Assembly: GCA_016200955.1 (NCBI GenBank)
Contig: JACQDU010000132.1
Coordinates: 1 to 9,883, forward strand
From: a bacterium
GTDB taxonomy: Bacteria; Planctomycetota; J058; JACQDU01
Length of the DNA stretch: 9,883 nucleotides
Direction of reading: 5' to 3'
This document shows, one piece after another, positions 1 through 7,567 of the stretch (position 1 is its first letter; each line of letters begins with the position of its first letter). The position numbers and the translations under genes are program-made. Under the pieces are notes generated by a model. The model made no database searches. It saw only the letters and a list, made by a program, of their open reading frames with translations, and was not told the DNA's origin.

Positions 1-1221
1 AGCGGCTGCCCGATCTTCCTCCTCCTGATCGCGGGCGCGCTCGCCGCGGGCACGCTCTACTTCGCGAACCAGAGAGGCTGGATCAAGCTCCCGGACTTCA
101 TGAGCTTCTCCTCGCCCCAGCCGGAGGAGAAGCCCAGGCCGCCCGCTCCGGGCACCGAGCAGAGCAACGTGCCGCCGCCCGACACGGCGAAGCTCGCCCC
201 GCCTTCTCCCGCGACGACGGCGCCCAAGACGACCGACAAGACGCCCGCCGTCGCGGAGAGGCGCCCGCTCTACCCGGCCGTGAAGGCCCAGGACCTCGAG
301 CGCGCGCGCTCGTGCTACGCGAAGGGCGACTTCGCGGGAGCGGGACGCTCGCTCGAAGGATGCGAGCGCTCGGAGGTCGAGGACGCGGCGACGACGACGC
401 AGGCGCGCGTCCTCGTCAAGAAGGCCCGGATCTTCGACGTGCTCACGGGAAGGATCAAGCCGAACGCCCTCGCGACGGCGCCCAAGCTCGAGCAAATCAC
501 GCTCGACTCCGGCGGAACGTTCGTGGGGAAAGTGATCTCGGAGTCGGACGACGAGCTCAAGCTCCTCGTCCCGGGCGGGATCGAGATGCCCGCCTCGAAG
601 GACAAGATCGCCACGCGGAAGCCCGTCGCGCGCTCCGTGCTCGAGGAGAAGCTCAAGACCCGCCTCGACGAGCGCGAGAGGAGCCTGAAGCCCGACCGCG
701 CGGGCGGGTATTACTCGCTCGCCTACTACTGCTGGCAGTACGGGCTCCAGCAGGACGCCGTTCCGTACCTCGACAAGGCCGTCGAGAAGGACGACTTCCC
801 CTGCTTGATCCGCGTCTTCGGCGGGAACGACTCGGACTCTCTCATACAGACCTGGTGCGAGCTCACGGGGAAGCCGAACCCCGAAAGCCAGAAGCAGCCT
901 CCGCTCCCGGCCGATCCGACGATCAAGTCGTCGGGGAAGCCGGACCCGAAGGCTCTCACGCCGAAGCTCCCCTCGGACCTCTCCGGCGATCCCGTGAAGA
1001 ACATGAACCTCGCCCAGGGGCGGCACGACGAGGGAGTCAAGTTCTTCCGCGACTCCTTCGGCGACTCGGCTCAGTCGATCGACAACCTCCACCGGGCGCA
1101 CGGCCAGTTCCAGGAAGCTCTCCTGATCCTCGAGAAGGTCCCCGACTCGACGCCCGGGAAAGAAAAGCTCCTCACCCAGTGCCAGATGCTCCTCGCCGAC
1201 GTGAGGAAGCGCTGGCGCTGA
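1..1221 (+). CDS. Membrane-anchored protein with helical repeats (5' end cut off)
   Basis: The reading frame is open from the first base, so the true start lies upstream; the ATG at 100 is probably internal because hydrophobic coding sequence precedes it. Numbering from base 1, residues 3-21 (CPIFLLLIAGALAAGTLYF) form one membrane helix. A Pro/Thr/Lys-rich linker follows (about 37-90), then a short helical stretch containing YAKGDFAGA. Residues 163-206 contain LDSGGTFVGKVISESDDELK and look like a small beta-rich module. Residues 236-263 (YYSLAYYCWQYG...AVPYLDKAVEKD) read like one TPR hairpin. A second Pro-rich linker and a helical C-terminus (about 335-406) follow. I do not recognise a catalytic domain. 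It is probably a single-pass protein with its soluble part outside the cytoplasm, perhaps a scaffold. The kinase gene starts 92 bp downstream on the same strand but has its own candidate promoter, so co-transcription is uncertain. Confidence 0.8.
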   Translation, partial: SGCPIFLLLIAGALAAGTLYFANQRGWIKLPDFMSFSSPQPEEKPRPPAPGTEQSNVPPPDTAKLAPPSPATTAPKTTDKTPAVAERRPLYPAVKAQDLERARSCYAKGDFAGAGRSLEGCERSEVEDAATTTQARVLVKKARIFDVLTGRIKPNALATAPKLEQITLDSGGTFVGKVISESDDELKLLVPGGIEMPASKDKIATRKPVARSVLEEKLKTRLDERERSLKPDRAGGYYSLAYYCWQYGLQQDAVPYLDKAVEKDDFPCLIRVFGGNDSDSLIQTWCELTGKPNPESQKQPPLPADPTIKSSGKPDPKALTPKLPSDLSGDPVKNMNLAQGRHDEGVKFFRDSFGDSAQSIDNLHRAHGQFQEALLILEKVPDSTPGKEKLLTQCQMLLADVRKRWR

Positions 1222-1266
1222 GCGCGTCTTCGCGCGAGCGCCAGGGCTCCTTGCCCCGGCTGGCGC
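1212..1266 (+). terminator. Overlapping GC-rich stem-loops at the end of the first gene
   Basis: CTGGCGCT at 1212-1219 pairs with AGCGCCAG at 1237-1244, with an inner GCGCG/CGCGC stem (1222-1226 with 1231-1235) closed by a TCTT loop. The middle arm can instead pair with CTGGCGC at 1260-1266. The first stem straddles the TGA stop codon. No T-run follows either stem, so it is not a classic intrinsic terminator. It may slow or end transcription or protect the 3' end of the message; this is inference. Confidence 0.4.
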
Positions 1267-1279
1267 CTCGCTGTTAAAT
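1251..1279 (+). promoter_or_regulatory. Candidate sigma-70-type promoter of the kinase gene
   Basis: TTGCCC at 1251-1256 and TTAAAT at 1274-1279 are separated by 17 bases. Each hexamer matches the sigma-70 consensus at 4 of 6 positions. AT-rich hexamers are scarce in this DNA, and this one lies 33 bases before the GTG start. It overlaps the third arm of the stem-loops at the end of the preceding gene. Confidence 0.4.
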
Positions 1280-1312
1280 TCGCCGGGGCGCGTCCCGCCG
1301 CCCGGGAAACCT

Positions 1313-4300
1313 GTGCCCCAGTTGACCGCGAGCGACGTGCTGGTCGGTCGTATCGCCCTTCAGCAGGGGAAGCTCACGCGCCCCGCCCTCGATCAGGCCG
1401 TCGCCATGTTCCAGAGAGGCGAGGCTCAGGACCTCGCCACGGCGCTCCTGCGGAGCGGCCTCGTCTCGCGGGCCGACCTCCAGTCGATCATCGAGACGGC
1501 GCGCACGCAGGAGAGCGGGGTCGCCGGCTCGGCGATCACCAAGGGAAGCAACCGCGGAGCGTATCCGACTCCCACGCCGAGTCCGAACACCAGCTCGAGC
1601 GCGGGGAGCGGCTGGCGGGCGGCGGGGAACACGCCGCCCTCCGTGCCGATCGGCGAGATCTCCGCCATGCAGAGCGTCCGCGCTCGCCCGGGCGAGACGC
1701 GCTCCCCGCTTCCCCAGGCGGGCACGGCGGCGCACGAGGTCGTCCGGCGGCAGTACGAGGACTACGTCCTGGGGCGTCTCCTCGTCTCGAGGGGAATGCT
1801 TCCCGAGATGAAGCTCACCGAGCTGGGCGTGAAGCAGAAGCTCGAGGAGCAGTCGACCGGCCAGCCCTCGCCGCTCGCGAGGCTCCTCGTCCGCATGTCG
1901 CTGTTCCCGCCTCAGGTCGTCTCGCAGCTCACCGCCGAGATCCGGCGGAAGGTCTTCGCGTGCGCTCGCTGCGGCGACTGCTACTTCGTGGAGCCGGGGC
2001 CGGAGCCTCAGCGCCTCTCGTGCCGGCGCTGCAAGGGCCCGGTCGACGTCCCGGCGGCCGCGATGCCTTTCCCGGGCATGCCGTCGAATCCTTCCGAGGA
2101 GATCACGGCGACGGACGACAACCCGGCGTTCGCGCAGGCGAAGCCCGCTCCCCCGGGCTTCGGGATGGCGCCCACCGCCGCCTCGAACGTCACCTTCCAG
2201 AGCCCGGGCTTCAGCGGCTCTCCCGGGGCGTTCGGGAGCACGCCGGCTTCCGCGGCCGCGCCGACCTTCGCCGCGGGGCCGGCGGCGACGGGCCCCGCGT
2301 CGGGCGAGCTCCCGGAGACGGTCGGCGACTGGATCATCGAGCGCGAGCTCGGCCGCGGCGGCATGGGCGTGATCTACCTCGGCCGCCACCCGCTCACGGG
2401 AGCGAAGGCCGCGATCAAGCTCATGCTCAACGCCCCCGCGGCGAGCGAGAAGAAGCAGAAGCGCTTCACGCGAGAGGTGGACGCCGCCCGGAAGCTCGAC
2501 CACCCGAACATCGTCCGGCTCCTCGACGACGGCGAGCACGACGGCTTCCCCTACTTCGCCATGGAGTACGTCGAGGGGAAGCCGCTCGACCGGCTTCTGA
2601 AAGAGGACCTCGACCTCGAGCTCGGCATGGAGCTCCTCGAGAAAATCTGCCGCGGCGTCCACGCCGCGCACGAGTCCGGGATCATCCACCGCGACCTGAA
2701 GCCGGCGAACATCCTCGTGGACGACGAGCTCAACCCGAAGCTCACGGACTTCGGCCTCGCGAAGTCCGAGGACCACAAGAGCGTCCTCACGAAGACGGGA
2801 GCGGTCGTCGGGACGCCTTACTACCTGTCGCCCGAGCAGGCGCGCGGGGCGTCGAAGAACGTGGACCGCCGCGCGGACATCTACGCGCTCGGCGTGATCA
2901 TGTTCGAGATCATCACCGGGAGGCTCCCCTTCGTCGGCCAGACGACGGTCGAGCTCTACACGAGGATCCTGAACGACGACCCACCCCTCCCGACGAAGCT
3001 GAAGCCGCAGCTCACGAAGGAGATCGAGACCGTCTGCCTCCACGCTCTCGAGAAGGACCCGAAGAACCGCTACCGCACGGCGCTCGAGATGGCGGAGGAC
3101 GTGCGCGCGCTCCTCGACGCGAAGCCGATCAAGGCGAAGCGGCCCTCCGACCTCGCGCGCTGGTGGCGACGGGTCAAGAAGAGGAACAAGGGGACGCTCG
3201 TCGGCGTGGCCCTCTCGTTGATCGTCGTCGTGGGCGGCGGCTCGGGCTTCCTGGCCTGGAGGAGCAACAAGGCCAGGATCAAGAGAGAGGCCGCCCAGAG
3301 CGAGATGAACGGCCTCCTCCTGAAGCTCGATGGCGGGATCAAGAACGCGAGCGACCTCGTCTCGCAGGGAGAGAAGCTCCTCTTCGGCGGCAAGGACCGC
3401 GAGGCGGCGAAGGTCGCGGACGAGGCGGTCAAGGCCGCCGAGGCCGCCGAGGCCTCGCTCCAGCTCACGCCGCTCGAGGAGAACAAGAAGGCGGTCGAAG
3501 CGCTCAGGACCGACCGGGGCAAGGACGCGAGGCGCGCGCGAGGGCTCGCGCTCGTGTTCCGCGCGCGCGTCGCCATGGCGAGCGACGACGCGCAGGGCCT
3601 CGACAACGCGAACCGCGACCTCGACGACGCGACGAAGATCGAGGGCGATCCGCCGAAGGTCGAAGGAGAGGCCCCGAAGCCTCTCGTGCCCGAAGCGCTC
3701 GTCGCGCAGGCGGACCTCCTCGTGCTCTCGCGGAGGATCCGCGAGGCGATCGAGTGCCTCGCGCGCGCGAAGGACTTCGTGCCCGCGAGGATCGCCGAGG
3801 CCCGCGTCTACCGGCTGCTCCGGGACGAGCCGCAGGCGGCCCAGAGCGCTCTCGCGACGGCGACGGCGCTCCTGGGAGAGGACGAGAAGGCGCCGCCTCC
3901 GGGAGCGCTCGGAGACACGTGGGCCCGCTCGAAGGCGCGCGTGCTCGCCGAGCAGGCGCTCGCGGTGCTGTCGCTCGATCAGGGAGAGGCGCCGGTCCGG
4001 CCGCTCGCTCTGGCGGACGAAGCCGTGAAGACGGCGGGCGATCTCTGGGAGGTCCGCGCCGCGCGCGCTCGCGTGCTGGCCGCGGCTGCCCGCCGCAGCG
4101 AGGCGAAGGCGGAGCTCCTCGAGATGTCGAGGCTGTCATCGGGAGCGCTCACGGCTCTCCTCGAGCACGGAGAGATCCTCGAGCTCCTCTCGGAGCACGA
4201 GCTCGCGCTCAAGGACGCTGACCGCGCCGTCACGGTGGCGCCCACGTCCCTCGAGGCGCTCGTCTTCCGCGCCGAGGTGCGCGAGGCGCTCCTCGACGAG

Positions 4301-6160
4301 AAGAACTCGCGCGGCGATGCGGACCAGGTGCTCACGCGCTCGAGCGCGTCGGCGAAGTCGTGGTCGGCCGCGGCGCGCGCTCACCGCCTGCTGGCGCGAG
4401 CGGCGCTCACGACGGGAGACCCGCAGGACCTGCGCTCCCGCGGGCTCGACCACGCGAAGGCGGCTTACGAGCTCGACCCGGAAGGCACGGCCTCTCGCGT
4501 CCTCCTCGCGCGCGTCGAGCTCTCCCCGATCTTCCAGGACGCTTACCTCGACCAGTGCGACACGCTCCTCAAGGACTCGGCGAAGCGCCACGCCTCCAGC
4601 CTCGATGTGAGACGCGGGCTCGCTGTCGCTCACGTCGTGCGGCAGCTCTCGAAGGCCAAGGAGAAGGTCCAAGCGGTCACGAAGGCGGACCCGGAGGGCG
4701 CGTGGGGCCACGCCCTCTTGGCGCGCGTCCTCCGCTCGACGCCGGAGACCCCGCCGGACCAGGCCGAGGCCGAGGCGTTGCGCGCCCTCGAGCTGGAGCG
4801 CGACGTGAGGCGCGACGAGGGTCGCCTCTACGCGCTCGGTCTCCACGAGATCCTCCACCCCCCGCAGTCGACGCCCAGGTTCACGGCCGCGGCCGCGCTC
4901 CGGCGCGCGATCCTCGTGGACCCGCTCCACGCGCAGGCGCTCGTGGTCCTCGGGAACGTGGCGCTACAGTCGAACCCGGCCGCCGCGCGCGCTCTCCTCG
5001 CGCTCGCTGCGGACAACCAGGTGTTCGCCTACGCGCACGAGAACCTCGCCGCGAAGATGCTCCGCTACGCGCAGACGCTCGGCCCGGACGAGCTTCGCCG
5101 CTACAAGAACGAGATCGACGCGGCGGAGAAGGGCTTCGGGCACCCGACGGCCGCGACGCGCGCTGCCGCGGCGTGGGCCGTCGCGCGCGGCCTCAAGAAC
5201 GGCGAGGACCTCGGGAAGAAGGCGGGCGAGGTCGCCTCGCTCTACCTCGAGGCGATCGCGCTGGCGCCCTGGGACGACGACATCGCGCACGAGCGGCCCG
5301 AGATCCTCCGGCAGCTCGAGCTCGCCTTCTCGAACGACCCCGAGCTGCCGAAGCTCTCGCAGCAGGCGAGGAAGCTCTACGAGAACCAGTTCGCCGACAT
5401 GCTCAAGGTGCGCGACGACGCGAAGCAGCTCGTCGAGAAGGTCGCGCCCGCGATCGCGGAGAAGCGCTACGAGGACGCGCTCAAGGCGGCGAGGGAGGCC
5501 GTTCGAAGGTTCCCGCGCAGCGCGGAGGCGTGGCTCGCGCTCGCCGACGCTTGCTCGGAGAGCGGCGATCTCCTGGGTCAGGTCGCCGCGCTCGCGCGCG
5601 GCTCGGCGTTCGACCTGCGCTGCACGACGCTCCTCGCGACGCGCCTCCGCGAGCTGCGGCCTTGGTCCAAGGCGGCGACGGGCGACCTCGAGAAGGCGAT
5701 CGAGCGCGAGAACGACGCGGTCCCGGTGCCCGACGAGGAGCTCAAGCTCGTCTCGGCGTGCGTGCGCTCCGTGGCGGCGCTCCTGTCGCAGACCGAGACG
5801 CCGCAGGTCAAGGAGAGCCGCGATCGCGCGGTCTCCGCGGGAAAGGACGCCGTCGCGCGCCGGCCCGAGAACGTCGCGTTCGTCTTCGGGCGCGGTCTCT
5901 CGGCGCTGGCGAGGGGCGACTTCGACGACGCGTGCCGCGAGCTGGGCTTCTGCGCTCTGGCCAACGACGAGAAGGGCGAGACGCATTACCTCCACGCGGT
6001 CGCGTGCGCGAGGGCGGCGCAGGCCGACGCCAAGCAGGCGGCGGCTCGCATGGACGATGCGCTGGACGCGCTCGCGCGAGCGGTCGCGGCGAACCCGGAC
6101 CTGGCGGCGGCGGCCAAGTCGGATCCGGAGCTCGCGGAGATCGCGAAGAAGCTGAAGTAG
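1313..6160 (+). CDS. Transmembrane Ser/Thr protein kinase with zinc ribbon and TPR-rich tail
   Basis: A Hanks-type Ser/Thr kinase of 1615 residues. The kinase domain spans about 337-605. It has the Gly loop GRGGMG (347-352), ATP-binding Lys in AAIK (K369), HRDLKPAN (D461, K463, N466), DFG (D479) and GTPYYLSPEQ, so it should be active. Before it lie two helical modules (about 8-66 and 146-208) with an LG-x2-L-x3-G-x6-L pattern like GspE-N/MshEN domains, a zinc ribbon (C217, C220 or C223; C237, C240) and a Pro/Ala-rich linker. A membrane helix follows at 627-649, then about 965 residues of Ala-rich helical hairpins, several TPR-like (for example around 1382-1420). By analogy with PknB-type kinases, the kinase is cytosolic and the repeat tail is outside the membrane. 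The GTG start lacks an obvious Shine-Dalgarno sequence; it is chosen because the next in-frame ATG (codon 32) would cut the first module. The gene converges on lexA with a 27-bp gap. Substrates are unknown. Confidence 0.93.
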   Translation: MPQLTASDVLVGRIALQQGKLTRPALDQAVAMFQRGEAQDLATALLRSGLVSRADLQSIIETARTQESGVAGSAITKGSNRGAYPTPTPSPNTSSSAGSGWRAAGNTPPSVPIGEISAMQSVRARPGETRSPLPQAGTAAHEVVRRQYEDYVLGRLLVSRGMLPEMKLTELGVKQKLEEQSTGQPSPLARLLVRMSLFPPQVVSQLTAEIRRKVFACARCGDCYFVEPGPEPQRLSCRRCKGPVDVPAAAMPFPGMPSNPSEEITATDDNPAFAQAKPAPPGFGMAPTAASNVTFQSPGFSGSPGAFGSTPASAAAPTFAAGPAATGPASGELPETVGDWIIERELGRGGMGVIYLGRHPLTGAKAAIKLMLNAPAASEKKQKRFTREVDAARKLDHPNIVRLLDDGEHDGFPYFAMEYVEGKPLDRLLKEDLDLELGMELLEKICRGVHAAHESGIIHRDLKPANILVDDELNPKLTDFGLAKSEDHKSVLTKTGAVVGTPYYLSPEQARGASKNVDRRADIYALGVIMFEIITGRLPFVGQTTVELYTRILNDDPPLPTKLKPQLTKEIETVCLHALEKDPKNRYRTALEMAEDVRALLDAKPIKAKRPSDLARWWRRVKKRNKGTLVGVALSLIVVVGGGSGFLAWRSNKARIKREAAQSEMNGLLLKLDGGIKNASDLVSQGEKLLFGGKDREAAKVADEAVKAAEAAEASLQLTPLEENKKAVEALRTDRGKDARRARGLALVFRARVAMASDDAQGLDNANRDLDDATKIEGDPPKVEGEAPKPLVPEALVAQADLLVLSRRIREAIECLARAKDFVPARIAEARVYRLLRDEPQAAQSALATATALLGEDEKAPPPGALGDTWARSKARVLAEQALAVLSLDQGEAPVRPLALADEAVKTAGDLWEVRAARARVLAAAARRSEAKAELLEMSRLSSGALTALLEHGEILELLSEHELALKDADRAVTVAPTSLEALVFRAEVREALLDEKNSRGDADQVLTRSSASAKSWSAAARAHRLLARAALTTGDPQDLRSRGLDHAKAAYELDPEGTASRVLLARVELSPIFQDAYLDQCDTLLKDSAKRHASSLDVRRGLAVAHVVRQLSKAKEKVQAVTKADPEGAWGHALLARVLRSTPETPPDQAEAEALRALELERDVRRDEGRLYALGLHEILHPPQSTPRFTAAAALRRAILVDPLHAQALVVLGNVALQSNPAAARALLALAADNQVFAYAHENLAAKMLRYAQTLGPDELRRYKNEIDAAEKGFGHPTAATRAAAAWAVARGLKNGEDLGKKAGEVASLYLEAIALAPWDDDIAHERPEILRQLELAFSNDPELPKLSQQARKLYENQFADMLKVRDDAKQLVEKVAPAIAEKRYEDALKAAREAVRRFPRSAEAWLALADACSESGDLLGQVAALARGSAFDLRCTTLLATRLRELRPWSKAATGDLEKAIERENDAVPVPDEELKLVSACVRSVAALLSQTETPQVKESRDRAVSAGKDAVARRPENVAFVFGRGLSALARGDFDDACRELGFCALANDEKGETHYLHAVACARAAQADAKQAAARMDDALDALARAVAANPDLAAAAKSDPELAEIAKKLK

Positions 6161-6167
6161 GCGAAGA

Positions 6168-6204
6168 AGCTCCGGTGAGCCCGGCTTTCAGTACCGGCGG
6201 AGCT
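6168..6204. terminator. Inverted repeat between the convergent kinase and lexA ends
   Basis: AGCTCCGGT at 6168-6176 is partly complementary to ACCGGCGGAGCT at 6193-6204, with a three-base bulge. The right arm lies in the last codons of lexA. The position between convergent genes suits a bidirectional terminator, but there is no T-run on either side, so the call is weak. Confidence 0.3.
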
Positions 6205-6937
6205 GGCCCACGACGACGCCCCGGATCTCGAGCTTCGACTTCTCGACCGTCATGGGGAGGAGCCTCGGGTTCGCGGGGACGAGCTTGTACTGGTCGCCTT
6301 CCTTGTAGAAGCGCTTGAGCGTGGCTTCGTTTCCTTCGAGGACGGCGACGACGGTCTCGCCGTCGCGAGGGGTCGTGCGGCGTTCCACGAGCACGAAGTC
6401 GCCGTCGTGGATCCCGTCGTCGATCATCGAGTCTCCCCGGACCCTGAGCGCGTAGCTCGCGCGGTCGAGCCGGAGGGCCTGGGCGATGTCGAGCTCCTGC
6501 TCGTCCTCGAGCGCTTCGATCGGGGAGCCGGCGGCGATCTTTCCCAGAAGCGGGAGCGAGATCGGCGCGCCGCGGCCAGCGGGCTCGAGCCTGGGCTGCC
6601 GCGGCCCGGCCGATCCCTGCCGTGCGGCCGCCCACTGCTTTGGGGGGGCTGCCCCCCGCCGGCCAGGGACCGGGCGGGCGAGACCGAGGCGCTCGCGCTC
6701 GTGGTCGACGGCCTCGAGCTCCTTCACGACGGTGCGGCTCAGCTTGAGCGAGCGGGACTGGTACTTCTCCTTCTTGATGGCGCGTTTCTTCTCGAGCAGG
6801 CTTATGTGCTCGTGAACCGTGATTTTTGACACGCCGAGCTCATCCGCGATCTCGGAGAGCGTCGGGGCGATGCCGTGAGTCTTCCGGTAGTCCCAGATGA
6901 AACGAACGATCTCGTTCTGCTTGGACGTGAGGTTCAT
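6188..6937 (-). CDS. lexA: SOS repressor LexA with an extended linker
   Basis: LexA represses DNA-repair genes and cleaves itself when stimulated by RecA filaments. Residues 1-67 form the winged helix: TSKQNEIVRFIWDY, then TLSEIADELGVSKITVHEHISLLEKK with the recognition helix, nearer Gram-positive LexA (TVHGH) than E. coli. The S24-type peptidase domain spans about 126-249. It has the cleavage site A136-G137 in KIAAGSP, catalytic Ser170 in RGDSM and Lys208 in ATLKRF. Cleavage-site to Ser (34) and Ser to Lys (38) distances are close to E. coli LexA (35 and 37), so the protein looks functional. The total of 249 residues exceeds the usual 200-210, because residues about 80-125 form a long Pro/Arg/Ala/Gly-rich linker whose DNA carries a palindromic GC-rich insert. 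The gene is monocistronic here and divergent from the FHA gene. It is probably autoregulated through direct repeats in its promoter. Confidence 0.95.
   Translation of the reverse strand: MNLTSKQNEIVRFIWDYRKTHGIAPTLSEIADELGVSKITVHEHISLLEKKRAIKKEKYQSRSLKLSRTVVKELEAVDHERERLGLARPVPGRRGAAPPKQWAAARQGSAGPRQPRLEPAGRGAPISLPLLGKIAAGSPIEALEDEQELDIAQALRLDRASYALRVRGDSMIDDGIHDGDFVLVERRTTPRDGETVVAVLEGNEATLKRFYKEGDQYKLVPANPRLLPMTVEKSKLEIRGVVVGQLRRY
6603..6679. repeat. Palindromic GC-rich insert within the lexA linker
   Basis: A core hairpin runs from seven Gs (6642-6648) through CTG to six Cs (6652-6657). Outer arms are imperfectly inverted: CCCGG and CCCTGCCG on the left (about 6606-6624) against CCGGCCAGGG and CCGGGC on the right (about 6659-6675). 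The stretch keeps the lexA frame and encodes low-complexity residues about 87-112, absent from typical LexA proteins. It resembles a small dispersed palindromic element that entered the gene in frame. Whether it recurs elsewhere in the genome cannot be seen here. Confidence 0.5.
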
Positions 6938-6960
6938 GCGAGCCCACCCCTCTCCTTCAC

Positions 6961-6989
6961 AACTTAACCTAACCTTAACCTACCGTCAA
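6961..6989 (-). promoter_or_regulatory. lexA promoter with candidate LexA operator
   Basis: On the minus strand, TTGACG (6989-6984) is a good -35 box. A weak -10 such as TAAGTT (6966-6961) follows after 17 bases. Between and into them lies AGGTTAAG twice (6981-6974 and 6970-6963) with an 11-bp period, giving GTTA-N7-GTTA. The half-sites fall on one DNA face in the spot where bound repressor would block RNA polymerase, as expected for LexA autoregulation. A purine-rich stretch (AAGGAGAGGGG, about 6957-6947) just before the ATG can act as the ribosome binding site. Confidence 0.55.
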
Positions 6990-7064
6990 GGGAATTTTCG
7001 GGGCGCCCGCGGCCCGCCCCCGGCGGGGTTTCCCGCCCACGTGGCCGCCGCGAGGGAGAGCGTC

Positions 7065-7085
7065 TATACTGCGCGCTTGCGGAGG
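7065..7085 (+). promoter_or_regulatory. -10 box and ribosome binding site of the FHA gene
   Basis: TATACT at 7065-7070 matches five of six -10 consensus bases; no clear -35 lies 16-18 bases upstream. GGAGG at 7081-7085 is a strong Shine-Dalgarno sequence five bases before the GTG at 7091, and it decides that start. Transcription from this box would give a leader of only about 14 bases. Confidence 0.5.
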
Positions 7086-7090
7086 CCGGG

Positions 7091-7435
7091 GTGCCGCGGC
7101 TCCAGGTCCTGAACGGAAAGCGTCAGGGCGCGACATTCGATGTCGGCCGCGGCGAGACCGTGGTCGGCCACAGGAACACCGCGAACGTCGCGATCGACGA
7201 TCCCTGGGTGAGCTGGGACCACGCACGCATCTTCTTCCAGGGAGATTCGTTCTGGGTCGAGGACCTCGGCTCGACGAACGGGACGTACGTGAACTGCGTC
7301 CGCGTGAAGCGCGAGCGCCTGAGCAACGAGGACATCATCTTCTTCGGGAAGACTCACGTGATGTTCACGGCGCCGGAGCTCGCTCGCGCCGCCGCCGGGA
7401 CCGAGCCGCCCGACAAGGAGCGCTCCGACTTCTAG
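7091..7435 (+). CDS. FHA-domain protein (first half of an interrupted gene)
   Basis: FHA domains bind phosphothreonine peptides. Nearly the whole 114-residue product is one FHA domain. It begins LQVLNGKRQGATFDVG, then has VVGHRNTANVAIDD, where His sits between the usual Gly and Arg. It continues with VSWDHARI (the S-x2-H motif) and DLGSTNGTYVN (the Asn-Gly motif). The core peptide-binding residues are therefore mostly present, with an unusual G-H-R in place of GR. The GTG start is supported by GGAGG at the right distance. The frame ends at TAG 7433-7435, straight after a charged stretch (PPDKERSDF), yet stays open and coding-like beyond the stop to 8758. The gene is therefore likely the 5' part of a longer FHA/coiled-coil gene. 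It is divergent from lexA and could read marks placed by the Ser/Thr kinase upstream (inference). Confidence 0.88.
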   Translation: MPRLQVLNGKRQGATFDVGRGETVVGHRNTANVAIDDPWVSWDHARIFFQGDSFWVEDLGSTNGTYVNCVRVKRERLSNEDIIFFGKTHVMFTAPELARAAAGTEPPDKERSDF

Positions 7436-7567
7436 CTCAACGTCGAGGCGCTCGCGGCGGCGGCGGAGCAGTGGGCCGCGCCGAAGGGGCCGCGAGGAGC
7501 TCCGGCGGACGGCGGAGCGCGCCTCGGCAGCGTCGAGCCCAGCGGGAGCGTCGGGCCGGCGATCCCC
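7436..7567 (+). other. In-frame coding-like bridge after the TAG stop
   Basis: These 44 codons are in the same frame as both the FHA domain and the downstream coiled-coil part, with no stop. They translate to LNVEALAAAAEQWAAPKGP and then a Pro/Gly-rich stretch. Nearly all codons end in G or C, as in the flanking genes, which argues for past or present translation. No Shine-Dalgarno sequence separates them from the downstream part. Confidence 0.65.

Noticed and set aside
1274..3043. Long minus-strand open frame of 589 codons opposite the kinase
   Set aside because: It is Arg/Leu/Glu-rich nonsense antisense to a kinase with every catalytic motif; long antisense frames are expected in DNA this GC-rich.
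1960..4221. Long plus-strand frame inside the kinase gene (753 codons)
   Set aside because: Arg/Pro/Gly-rich out-of-frame translation of the kinase, with no domain-like sequence.
4360..6318. Plus-strand frame of 652 codons running from within the kinase into lexA
   Set aside because: It crosses the ends of two convergent genes and gives Arg/Gly/Ala-rich sequence only.
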